Shown here: one piece after another, positions 54,079 to 64,000 of the stretch
Layout of the letters: each line of letters opens with the position of its first letter
How positions within the stretch are numbered: position 1 is the first letter of the stretch
Origin: Amoebidium appalachense
Lineage: Eukaryota; Ichthyosporea
DNA length: 64,000 bases
Assembly: GCA_963693365.1 (NCBI GenBank)
Contig: CAVNZM010000002.1
Span: 12,648,001-12,712,000 of the forward strand
Reading direction: 5' to 3'
Program-made: the position numbers and the translations under genes
The notes under the pieces: generated by a model
Seen by the model: only the letters and a program-made list of their open reading frames with translations
What the model was told of the DNA's origin: nothing
Databases searched by the model: none

Positions 54079-55087
54079 AACGCAAATGCACACGCACACG
54101 CACACCCGTTATCACTCCCTCCCTCCCCTCCCTCCCTCCCCCCCCCCCCCCCCCAAAAAAAAAAAAAAAAAAAAAGAAAGAAAGAAAGAAAAGAAAAGAA
54201 GAAGAAAACACAGACACACACTCACATGCACACGCACACCCTCTTCTCACTCCCCCGGTCCCCCCCCCCCCCCCCCCCCTCCCCCCATTTTTCATCTTTT
54301 CTACCCGTCTCCTGCCCTGCCTGCACAATTCTCTGGCCCCGCTGCTCGTTACAAATCTGGATTTGATATCCCAAACACATTGCTGATATTGTTCTTCTCA
54401 GCCGTATTTTCCCCCCTGAATTCTGTGTTGCAAAACTGCGACATTTTTCACTTTTGGCTTAAACTCTTCGGTAAGCCTTGAAGTGGTTTGTGGTGGTACA
54501 TTTCATGTAACGTGTAATCCTTTTTTTCCAAACAAAAACCAAAAGGCAAGGCAGGAAAGGTGGGTGGGATAGACCACTGATTGGGACTGGGGAGGGGGGG
54601 GGGGAGGGGGGGGAAGGGGGGTTGGGGTGGGGGGGGGGGGGGGAGGGAGGTTGGGGGGGGGGGTGTGTGTGTGGGGGGGGGGGGGGGGGGGGGGGGAAGG
54701 GGGGAGGGGGGGCCAGTTGTGGATTGCATGTTCTCAGTTTGAATGGTGTAGTGACATGATGGAATAAGATAGAGAGGGAGTGCAAGGGGTAGGGTTTGAT
54801 ATAACGTGACAGTGGCCGTCAACTCCTTTATTTGAGCCACCTACATACATGGAGAAGAAGGGAGAGGTGTCCGAAAAACGAGGGAGGGGAGATGGGGGGA
54901 GGGGGGGGAGGAGAGAGATACAGAGTGAGAGCGGGTCGCCGGGGAAGGGGGGAGGGGCGGGGAGGGAGGAGGATAGATAACTCAGGGGCGGAGTAATGGG
55001 AGGGATTCGTATCTCGTACCTGTGGCTGCTGGAAGTTTGCCTTACCAACATACTGACAGGTGCCCCCTCCTACCACCACACCAGACT
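53856..55087. other. Between kinase-like gene and the next gene
   Basis: Poly-C (53855-53884), C-rich and (CA)n (53930-54076), C(n)A(n) (54139-54174), and G-rich blocks (54590-54715, 54885-54970). One ordinary-looking open stretch, about 54330-54470, reads YKSGFDIPNTLLILFFS and ends at a good donor (GTAAGC at about 54471), so it could be an exon of the next gene. Its phase does not match the exon at 55060-55532, so it is left unassigned. Confidence 0.4.
53986..54076. repeat. (CA)n with GCGC start
   Basis: CACG/GCGC patch, then about 38 CA units, downstream of the kinase-like gene. Confidence 0.9.
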
Positions 55088-56142
55088 ATGGTGACAGACG
55101 TAGCCGAGTGGTGCCGCATCACCACATCAAAGGCAAACATCTACGCCCAGCCCCACACAAACGGAACAATATCCTTCTCCCTCATGAACGCCCATTTCAT
55201 CGACCCACAAAAAATGAACGACATCGCAAACAGAGTCCTTTTTCACTTGCAAAACAACAACGGGAGGTGGAGGGACGTCGCACTTATGCTCTACCCGTGT
55301 TCGTTTACGCAACAGGCGAAAAACATGGCGTGGGCGACATATGTTCGTAGTTACAACAACATAACGGGGAGGTTGGAGTGTGTTGTAAGAATGCAAACGA
55401 GGGGTATCGATGGGAGTTGGGTGCCCCTTTTGCCTGAGTTCTTCTCTGGACCAAACCTTGCCGTTGCTCTCGCCGCTGCGGAATCGAGCGTTCCCAACTA
55501 CTATCAGATTAGTCAGACGCTGAGGAATCCTGGTATGTGATATGATGACTATGTGTTGGGCTTTTTTTCTTCTCTTTCTTTTTTTTCCTTTTTTTTTTTT
55601 TTTCCTTTTGGTTGCGGAGGGGGGGAAGGGGGGGCTCTAAAAAGGAAAGCCCCAATATACCTTTGCCCCTCCCTCTCCCCCCCCTCCCCCTCCATCCCCC
55701 CCGCCCCCCCCCAATGCCTGCCCTCTCTCAGACTGTTCTCCTTCCTTTTCATCTCTGTGGTTATGCCTCACGATGTGTTTCGGTCTACCCTTCCCTTCTC
55801 AATGGGTTGATGTTTGCCATACAAGTACACAAATGCAATGGCTTCGAGTGTAATGTGTAGTGGAATGTTTTAACAGACACCCCCATCAGCCACACCCCAT
55901 ACATATAATCACCCTCACCCTCCTCTTCACATGTCCACATACACACACACACAATCCGGGGGGAAGGTGTGGCCCGTTTTCAGCTGAAAGCATACCCGTC
56001 GTTCCCTCCCCCCGCACTCCCCCGCCTGCCCCCTCTCCCCCCAAACCAAACACACACACACCCAGCTCCCCCCCCCCCACACCCTTCCCACCCCTAACCA
56101 TCAACTCTCCATCATCAGCTTCTTTCCCCTTTAGCTCTCAAC

Positions 56143-56176
<34 letters not shown>

Positions 56177-57555
56177 CCCCTCCCCTCTCCCCCCCTTCGC
56201 TTCCTTCCATGTGCTTTCCCTTTTGACCCATCCACCATTGACACTAGACCTCATCTGCCTACCCACCGGTCTATCCCCCCTCCCCCCTCCCCTCCCCCCC
56301 CTCCCCCCCCCCCCCCCACACACACACCCCTTCCCCCCTCTTCCACACACAAACACATGAGAGCATACACCCACATTTACATTGCCATGAACACAAACAC
56401 CGGCACAATCACATACACACCCAAACAAAAACAAACACACTCACATATGCAGAAAAAAAGGAACATGAGTTCACACATACATACACGCACACACAAAGAC
56501 ACACACAGACACACACACGCACACACACATACACACACACACATACACACACACACGCACACACACACGCACGCAGGCACATGCACACCCACACGCACAC
56601 AGGCACACACCCACACACACACACCCACACACACACACCAACACACACCCTACACACACGCACATGCGCACACACGCACACATGCACATACACACACAGT
56701 GTGCCACCTGTCCAACACCCACAAGCGCAACATCCCTGGGCCCGACATCAGTGGCGTCTCCCTAGACCCAGCCCACTACCCTTTCTTTTTGGGCGTCTCC
56801 AAAGCCATCAACCCAATCCGCGCCAACACCTTCGAAATGCACTTTCAAACCCCCCTCCACCTTTCATTTTCCATCGAAAAGATCCCCCCGAATTCATCAT
56901 TTTCATCCGATCCCCCCACCAGCATTCTCGACGTCGCCACCACCATGTACCGATTCCTGTCCACCGACGACCTAGCCGCAGAACTATCCCAAAAAGAGGG
57001 ACCCATTCAAGAACTTGAACATTTGGCCGCGAAATTTCAGGGAACTTTCAAGCGGGGAGTGGTGTGGGTGGGGTGCATTCCGGACCGGTTGATGAAATTG
57101 GTGGGGGTAATTATGACAAAGTGTGAGTCGCTACTAAACTACGGCCCGTTCATTGCCAGTGCACGTGCTCTTGCTATGGTTCCCCCCGGTGATGCCCTAC
57201 CGGCCGAGCGAACTACATTTTCACGACTGCCTCTCAGGTATGTTCATTATATGTACTATACAACATTCCACCTCCTCCCCTCCCCCCCCCCCCCCTTTGC
57301 ATCTCCTCCCCCCCCCCCCCCCTCCACACACACACACACTCACATACACACACACAACCACCACCAACGGGCAAAGCCCTGACATATATGTTGACCCCCC
57401 CCCCCCCCCCCCCCCCCCCCGTTTTGGTGTACACTCGTCAGACATGTGTCTCTGCATAAGCAGTACCACCACCCACACATCAATGTACCCATCTACGTTA
57501 TCCTTGGCCTTATCATTCCAAATATTGTAGCCTATCAACCCATATGTCCCCCCCC

Positions 57556-57602
<47 letters not shown>

Positions 57603-57746
57603 ACGCATGTCCCCGTATCCCACCACCACTACTTCGAACTTCCATCCACCCACCCCTACAAGCACAAACCCTCAACCACGCCCTCGATTTCCATGTTTTC
57701 CAACTGAATTTTTTGGCTACCGCCCCTTTCCAGATGCCCTAATCGA

Positions 57747-57805
<59 letters not shown>

Positions 57806-57938
57806 ACACGCACGCACCGCCACCATCACCCCCACCCTTTCTACACCTACACTATCATCACCACCACCGCCACTGTCCCTCTCCCCTGCCTCCCCAAATG
57901 CCTCTCTACTCTTTCCTCTTTTTCCATTTAGAACCCAT

Positions 57939-57980
<42 letters not shown>

Positions 57981-58215
57981 ATTCCCCCCCCCCCCCCCCC
58001 CCTCCCCCCGGTAAGTTCATTGCACGGATCTCGTTCTCCCTCTCCGCACCCATTGCCTTCGATAAGCTTCTTGCATCCTTCAACAACCTCCAAACTCTAC
58101 ATTACATCCCCCCCCCCCTCCCCCCCCCCTCCCCCACCGACCCCTCAAAACACAACACTGCTGCCACCACAACCACGACCACTACCACCACCGCCACCCA
58201 CCATACCGTATCGAG

Positions 58216-58251
<36 letters not shown>

Positions 58252-58388
58252 CCTCACCAAGCCTTTCTCCTCACCTAGTGACCTTTTTCGACGTGTCTAG
58301 ATGGTCATCCTGGCCCCCCCTCCCCCTCTCCCCCCGTCCTCCTGCCTTACCTTCAAACACATGCACTTAGTCTGCAAGCCAAGGTTCC

Positions 58389-58475
<87 letters not shown>

Positions 58476-59179
58476 GGCACACACAAACAGGCTAAGTCGA
58501 AAACTTCTTTGCTCGTACACAAATTTCGGAAGGCATGGTAGTTATAGGGGGTAGGACATTTTGGGTTGGCTCAGTCACGGAAATCAATCCCCCCCCCCCC
58601 CCACCCCCCCCCATCCCATCCCCACCCCACCCTCCACACACATAAATCCTTCCCCACCCTCCTCTGATTTCGCAATTTGTTTTATCGGAACTTCCTTGTG
58701 AATAACCAACCGTTCAATGTAAGAAATCCTGAACATTTGCAACCTGACTCAGCGTCTCCAGCGAAATGGGAAAGGGAAGCCTTGAAGGGATTTTTTTCCC
58801 TCTAAAACCGCCAGAACCTAACCTCTCATCCCCCCCCCCCTCCTCCCCTCCCCCCTCCAACCCCCCCCCCCCCCCCCAACCCGCCCTTCTCCCTCCCCTC
58901 CCCCCTCCCCCCCCCCCCCCCCCCAAAAAAAAAAAAAAAAAAAAAAAAAACCCCTCAAAACACAGGCGTGAAGAAGGGTGGCACGTAGACTCTTCCACTG
59001 GTCTGTGTGGGCTTCAGCTGTCCCTCGAACACTACCTCCTATTTGGTTCCGACACCGAAATAGACAAGTGTGCAAGTGCAAGGCTCCTTCTTCGCTTGTG
59101 GGGGGTGTCTGTCACTGTGGAGGAGGGTGTGTGTGTGTTGAGACCTAAGATCGAGGTTGAGGGGTTATTGCTAAATTAG
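55088..59179 (+). CDS. Multi-exon protein of unrecognised family
   Basis: Three exons fit together: from ATG 55088 (or acceptor 55060 if earlier exons exist) to 55532, 56700-57237, and 58966-59179 (TAG). Phases agree (1, then 2) and give 398 aa from the ATG. Acceptors at 56699 and 58965 end CA-rich tracts. Visible text: [15 protein letters not shown] near the start; [19 protein letters not shown] and [16 protein letters not shown] in exon 1; [18 protein letters not shown] in exon 2; and [16 protein letters not shown] in the last exon. The sequence is well-mixed, not repetitive, with no signal peptide or membrane segment, and looks like a folded soluble protein. I do not recognise it and give no function. 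The ATG at 55088 is the first in-frame start but lies 28 bases after a possible acceptor, so the true start may be upstream. Confidence 0.6.
58396..58471. repeat. (CA)n microsatellite
   Basis: About 38 CA units in the last intron of the unknown gene at 55-59 kb. Confidence 0.9.
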
Positions 59180-60365
59180 GAAATGGGATACCGTCTAAGT
59201 TTGGTAAATGCATGATGTGGGTGTAGTTTTAATGCTGTGTTTCAACGATGCAGTGCAACTGTTGCATTGTATGAGTATGCCGATATTGAATCGGAATTAC
59301 CGGGTTTGTTCTCAACCCAGTATTTAGCAGTGATGTGTTTTCCCTGCGAGCAAACCTTTGGCAAAACTCCTTTACACGTAAATTTTCGTTGTTTGTTTCC
59401 TTACTTGTACACCCTTGCTTTTGTTTAAGCACGTGCAGACGAGTTCTTTCTTTTTTCTTCCTTTTTTTTTGTTGTTGTTGTTGGGGGGGGGGGGGGGGGG
59501 GGTGCGTGGGGGCAGGGGTGGGGAATAGGGGGGAAAGGAAGGGGAGAGTGGGGGGGGGGGGGGGGGGGAGGAGGCACGAGCGAGTCTAAATGATTGTTTG
59601 GCTTTAACCGTGTTATATACCTTTGGTTTCGTAGGGCTTGTACATACCAAGTCAACTTACCTGATTCATCGCAAGGAAACAACTGAATTTAGAAAACGGT
59701 CCAGCCGTGTACCCGGGGCACGGTCAAAGCATCTAGTCCTCCCCCCCCCCCCCCCCCCCCTTCTCCGTCCCCTCCCCCCTCCCCACCCCCCCCCCTTCCT
59801 CCCCCCCCCCTTCCCCCCTCCCTCCCCCTCCCCCCCCCCCCCCCCCCCCCCATGCGTTCCTTCCAGTCACCTGCCTGCCTGGCCTCTTGCCCGGAGGCTC
59901 TGTGACATCTTTGCCCCATTACGTTTCATTTCACGGCCTTGGTTGGCTAAGTTGGAGTGCCCAAAAGGCACAAAGATGACTGTATAGCTGTGTCTGAAGA
60001 ACAATTTATCATTCAGCCAGAAATAGTCACAATCAATAGATACCCCCCCCCCCCCCCCCCCCCCCCCGATCAATAGATCCCTCCCCCCTGGGCCATAGTC
60101 GTAATCAATAGATCCCCCCCATAGTCGCAATCAATAGCCCCCCCTCCCCCCCCTCCCCCCCCCCTCCCCCCCCTCTCACTGCCACCCCCCCTCGCCCTTC
60201 CCCCTCCCCCTCCTCCCCCCTTCCATGCCCTTTCTCTTCCATCTTAGCCTCCTGCAGATTACAGTGTCGGTGACTGAAAAGAAGTCTTCTTGGGAAATCG
60301 ACAAAGGCTCAGGGCAAAAAGTGCTATTCCAACCGGGGCCCAGCAGTGTGCCTGCCCTTCCCCCC

Positions 60366-60422
<57 letters not shown>

Positions 60423-60808
60423 ACCATGTCACACACCACCGCCACCATTGGGTTCATTGCACCTTCAACACACACATACTCTGACAACCTATGTACACCG
60501 GCTACCCATGTTATTCTATTGCTCTCATATGGGCGTGCTTTCCAATTGGCCTATTGTTGTGACTAAGGCTCTGAACACCAGGAAAACGAGCACTTGTAGC
60601 ATCATTTTGTTTCCAAAGTGGAGTTGTGGCTTGCTAGGAATATACTCACACATCCACAGCCATCTTAATGAGATCATCCCCCCCCCCCCCCCCCCCCCCT
60701 CACTTTCCTCGCCCACTCCTGGGCACCCCCCCCCCCCCCCCCCCCCAACCCCCCACCTTCCCCCCCCCTCCCCCCCCCTTCCCCCACCCCATTCCCCACC
60801 TTCCCCCC

Positions 60809-60841
<33 letters not shown>

Positions 60842-61429
60842 AAGAAAAAAATAAAAATACCAACCACCCACAATCACCCCTAGACCCCACATCCTCCCTT
60901 CAGAAGTCATCACGGGCACATAAGAAATCATCTTTCTGGACAACTAGTAATATGTTGCACCCGGCACATTCTCCCCCAAACCCATTGTACCCGCTCTGCA
61001 ACAAGCCATCCTTTGGTGGGAAGTTGTCATGTTTTGTCGTTTGGGAAGTGCAACTTCTGACTAGCACGAGGACCAGAAAAATAGGCCAGTACCCCCCCCC
61101 CCCCCCCCCCCCCCCCACCCCATTTCCGATTTTTTTTTCACCTTTTAATAGGGTCTAATACAGTATTGCTGCCTTTTGGTGGGTACCGGTTCCAATATCA
61201 CGAGCCTTTACTCCCGGATTCTCCCCTTCGACACTCTCTCCACATGACATCGTGTTCTGACGTGCACTTTACACAGACACATTCACTGAATATACGCTCA
61301 AGGGGTGCGTGCACATCTGTGGGTGTTCATCCTCTCCATGGATTTTCTCTCTCTGAGCCAAGTCCCGTCTCCTCCCCAAGTCATCCTTGTAGAATCTTCC
61401 CTCACTTCCCCCATTTAGGGATTCTTGAT

Positions 61430-61612
61430 TTTGAAACGGGGAGTGGGGTAGTAGTAACTTTGGGGGAAGGGGGGACCCACCCTCCCCTTTGGACAGGTGG
61501 GCCCCCTCCTCCCCGGAGGGGGAAGGGGAGGGACCCACCAACCCCTCCGGCTAGCAGGGGGAGAAGAGGGGGGGGGGGTGGGGGGGTGGGGGGGGGGGGG
61601 GGGGGGGGCACC
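61430..61612 (+). repeat. Left arm of diverged inverted repeat
   Basis: Contains AGTAGTAACTTT, a G run, GACCCACCC, CAGGTGGGC and CCGGAGGGGGAAGGGG in an order also found, inverted, at 62388-62545. Arms are about 780 bases apart with (GT)n between them. Confidence 0.45.
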
Positions 61613-61684
61613 CACCCCATAGGCTGCCATCATATTATTTATATCAGATAACCTATCACATAGTGAATATAATTAGCAGCTAAC

Positions 61685-61685
<1 letters not shown>

Positions 61686-61779
<94 letters not shown>

Positions 61780-61828
61780 CAATGTGTGTGTGTGTGTGTG
61801 CGTGTGTGTGTGTGACTGTTTGTGTGTG

Positions 61829-61899
<71 letters not shown>

Positions 61900-61940
61900 A
61901 CGCGCGCATGCGCGCGTGTGTGTGTGTGTGTGTGTGTGTG
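61686..61940. repeat. (GT)n compound tract between inverted-repeat arms
   Basis: GT blocks with GACAATG, GACTGTTT and GCACGCGCGCATGCGCGC interruptions. Confidence 0.9.
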
Positions 61941-62387
61941 GGCGGGGGGGTATGCGTCAGTGGCCAAAACGGATGCAAGTGATCCAAAAGAAAAGAAAAA
62001 AAAGAAGAGGAAACAAAGAAAAGGAAAGAAAAAGTAACGAATACAACCTTTGGTGGGTGGAAAAGAGACCCTTAAACTTTAAGACCATGATCACGCGCAT
62101 GCGGGGGACGCCCGGGGGGGGGGGGGGTGGGGGGGGTGCAGTGGCTATGGGAGGCGTGTGTTTGCTTAGAGAATTCCCTAAGGATGCCCGTCAATATGAC
62201 ACGGTGTGCTTGCATGTGTGTACACACAGTATGTGCATGCACCAAGTGTGATTAAGTGCCCATGTGTACGTGTGTGAGTGGGCACGTTTGCGCTCGAGTG
62301 TATGCAACAAGGTGTGTGTGTGTGATTGCCCCAGAAACCAGTCCGAACAATGATTGTGGTGTACGCTTGTCTATGCGTGGGGGGGAA

Positions 62388-62545
62388 GGGGAGCACCACC
62401 CCACTCGGCCAGGTGGGCTCCTCCCCTCGGGGGGGGGAGGGGGGTGGTATAGGTGGGTCCCCCCCTCCCCCCCCCCACCGGGTACCACCAGGGGGAACTT
62501 CCATATTTACTACTCCCCCTCCTCCCCTTTCGAATTCAAAAATTC
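62388..62545 (-). repeat. Right arm of diverged inverted repeat
   Basis: In reverse complement reads AGTAGTAAATAT, then a G run, GACCCACC, C-rich sequence and AGCCCACCTGG, matching the layout of 61430-61612 with many differences. It could be terminal inverted repeats of an old transposon or two separate insertions of one element. Confidence 0.4.
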
Positions 62546-62683
62546 GATGATAACTGGTGCACACATGGACATTATGTATCACCTGACCACTGGCTGACAA
62601 AGCAAACCTGTGACACAAGTGCTCGCGCCCACAGGCACACACACGCACGCGCGCGCGCGCGCGCACACACACACACACACGTC

Positions 62684-62726
<43 letters not shown>

Positions 62727-62955
62727 ACACACACACACACACACACACACGGACACACGCACATGCACACGCACACAAAAACATGTGCACGCACACAACA
62801 CACCGTGAGCGAAAATAAGCAGACGAGCATGGGGGGCTCTCTCTATCCCCCCCCCCCCTCCCCTCTTTCCTCCTCCCCTCCCCAACGGCAGGCAGGCCCG
62901 GGGTGCCAGGGAGAGAGAGGGGGGGACGGAGCCTGAGAGAGAGAGCTGAGAGAGA

Positions 62956-62956
<1 letters not shown>

Positions 62957-63036
<80 letters not shown>

Positions 63037-63065
63037 AGAGAGAAGGATAGAGAGAGAGAGAGAGA
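62957..63065. repeat. (GA)n microsatellite
   Basis: About 45 GA units with AGAGAAGAGAG interruptions, then a G-rich run to 63110. Confidence 0.9.
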
Positions 63066-63204
63066 GGGGGGGGGGGGGGGGGAGGGGGGGGGGGTGGGGG
63101 TGGGGGGGGCTCCCGAGCCCTCAGTAAAGCTTTTCCTTTGACTGGATTTATTTGACGGAAAGATATGCAAGTATGCACGGCATACTGAGAAGACAATAAA
63201 AACT

Positions 63205-64000
63205 TCACGAGTTAGGCAGTAACAAGTGCATACTGAGATACCTGAACACTGTGTGAAAATCATATAAATACTCAATGTGACGACCAACAGAATTCAACAA
63301 AAAGTCTAAAGTGTTCACATTGCCAGCCAGTGTAGCAGACACCCGTAGGGAAAGAGGTAAAACGCGACATAAAAACTCACGCCTATCAACATGCTTTCGA
63401 TTAAAAAGTTCAAAAGTGGCACCAGCGGCGATGGAAACAAGAATTACAACGCCACTGCACAATTCCCAGGCAATATCAACATCAGAGCACCATACAGACT
63501 TATCTACTAGGGTGGTATCCATACGTACAGCAGGAGAAATGTATCCTGCCAAAGCTCCCAAAAAGCGATAATGATCAGTATGGCGTTGCCTAAGGAACAT
63601 AACACATGCCGACTGAGTTTTACCTTTGATTTCTCTATCAGAACGAGAAAGAAACTTACACTGCGTATGGTAATAACTCGAAAAGGCAGAAAAAACAGGA
63701 AGAGAAAAGAAAGAGGGAGTGAGATAGCGAGAGGAAGAATCAGGTTGAAAGGAGTAGGCTGAGGACATTCAGAAGTGGCGTTGGTGAATCGGGGGGGAAG
63801 AGGGATGGAGGGAGGGGGGGGAAAGAAAGCATAAAGAGGGTGACCATCAGGTATCCTAACTAAATGAAAACAAAAACGAAGAGACAATTCCTCCATACGA
63901 CAAACAGCAGACGACAATCCAAACATACTGCTTAAGGTAGGCACAAACCGAGTACGAAACAAAGTGCGCAGCGCAGTACCCTGAAAATCGTCGAACTCTT
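63205..64000 (-). mobile_element. Possible 3' remnant of a non-LTR retrotransposon ORF, broken
   Basis: Reading leftwards from the window end, one open frame (64000 to about 63507) gives FQGTALRTLFRTRFVP, LSSMFGLSSAVCRMEELSLR and FHLVRIPDGHPLY. This resembles the region after the reverse-transcriptase domain of LINE-type elements, where a conserved LG-P/S motif and an R-P-D motif precede the end. A neighbouring frame (63768-63205) continues with VDRREFLCRVLPLSLR and [16 protein letters not shown], a plausible further C-terminal part, so one frame break lies near 63.6-63.8 kb. No catalytic motif is inside the window. The assignment rests on loose resemblance only; an ordinary host gene with an intron here is the main alternative. 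Confidence 0.3.

Larger units (their letters stand above)
59180..63204. other. Repeat-rich region downstream of the unknown gene
   Basis: 59180-59445 is ordinary. T(n)(GTT)nG(n) sits at 59460-59502, poly-C at 59740-59852 and 60044-60180, C(n)A(n) at 60361-60421 and 60816-60860, and poly-C at 61091-61117. A short open stretch after CTCCTGCAG at about 60256-60358 (ITVSVTEKKSSWEIDKGSG) looks exon-like but no partner was found. An inverted repeat pair occupies 61430-61612 and 62388-62545. (GT)n fills 61686-61940, (CA)n 62640-62780, and (GA)n 62957-63065. Confidence 0.45.

Overview
This window is nuclear DNA from a eukaryote. The genes are split by many GT-AG introns, a secreted protein carries a GPI-type tail, and two encoded proteins (an ERMARD/DUF4209 protein and an exocyst Sec10 subunit) are eukaryotic families. 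The presence of ERMARD and Sec10 together with a fungal-type Agd3 (CE18) polysaccharide deacetylase would fit an opisthokont-like protist or an early-branching fungus, but I cannot name the organism from sequence alone. The DNA is saturated with poly-C/poly-G runs and (CA)n/(GT)n, (CT)n/(GA)n microsatellites. Almost all are in introns and intergenic DNA, while the intronless genes sit in repeat-poor islands. Most long 'open frames' here (His-Thr, Cys-Val, Pro or Gly polymers) are translated microsatellites and are not genes.

Layout. 1-9023 (+): 5'-truncated ERMARD-like gene, about ten exons, with two R-x4-H (HEPN-type) motifs. 9024-13700: intergenic, with one good copy of a dispersed retroelement-like repeat. 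13701-15182 (+): single-exon protein with a C-terminal bZIP-like region. 15183-23993: repeat-rich intergenic DNA with a TATA/CCAAT cluster near 22.6 kb. 23994-31203 (+): six-exon Agd3-type deacetylase (871 aa) with signal peptide and GPI-like tail. 33448-34496 (-): intronless multi-pass membrane protein with one frame break, convergent with the deacetylase and divergent from the next gene. 36238-47518 (+): complete ten-exon exocyst subunit Sec10/EXOC5 (726 aa), with all nine introns in phase 0. 50166-53855 (+): an orphan N-terminal exon, then a kinase-like C-lobe with degenerate catalytic residues and an acidic tail. 55088-59179 (+): three-exon gene of unknown family. 63205-64000 (-): possible non-LTR retrotransposon 3' remnant running off the window.

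The most striking signals are structural. (1) About half of the 3' splice sites I could place are simply the last AG of a (CA)n tract, and several donors run into (GT)n, so intron ends are complementary simple repeats. (2) A 5'-truncated, dispersed element has a fixed 3' end that runs into poly-C and, in one copy, then (AAC)n and poly-A. Many 'naked' C(n)A(n) tracts of the same polarity may be reduced copies. (3) Local tandem duplications repeatedly cover splice sites: a 37-bp exon/donor duplication in ERMARD, a 100-bp acceptor duplication and a triplicated GT...AG unit in the deacetylase, and diverged repeats of the Sec10 exon 9 end plus donor. (4) Coding frames break near homopolymers in three genes, which suggests sequence error but could be real.

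No operons, CRISPR arrays, rRNA or convincing tRNA genes were seen. The recognised genes (RNA quality control at the ER, secreted polysaccharide modification, exocytosis) do not form an obvious functional cluster.
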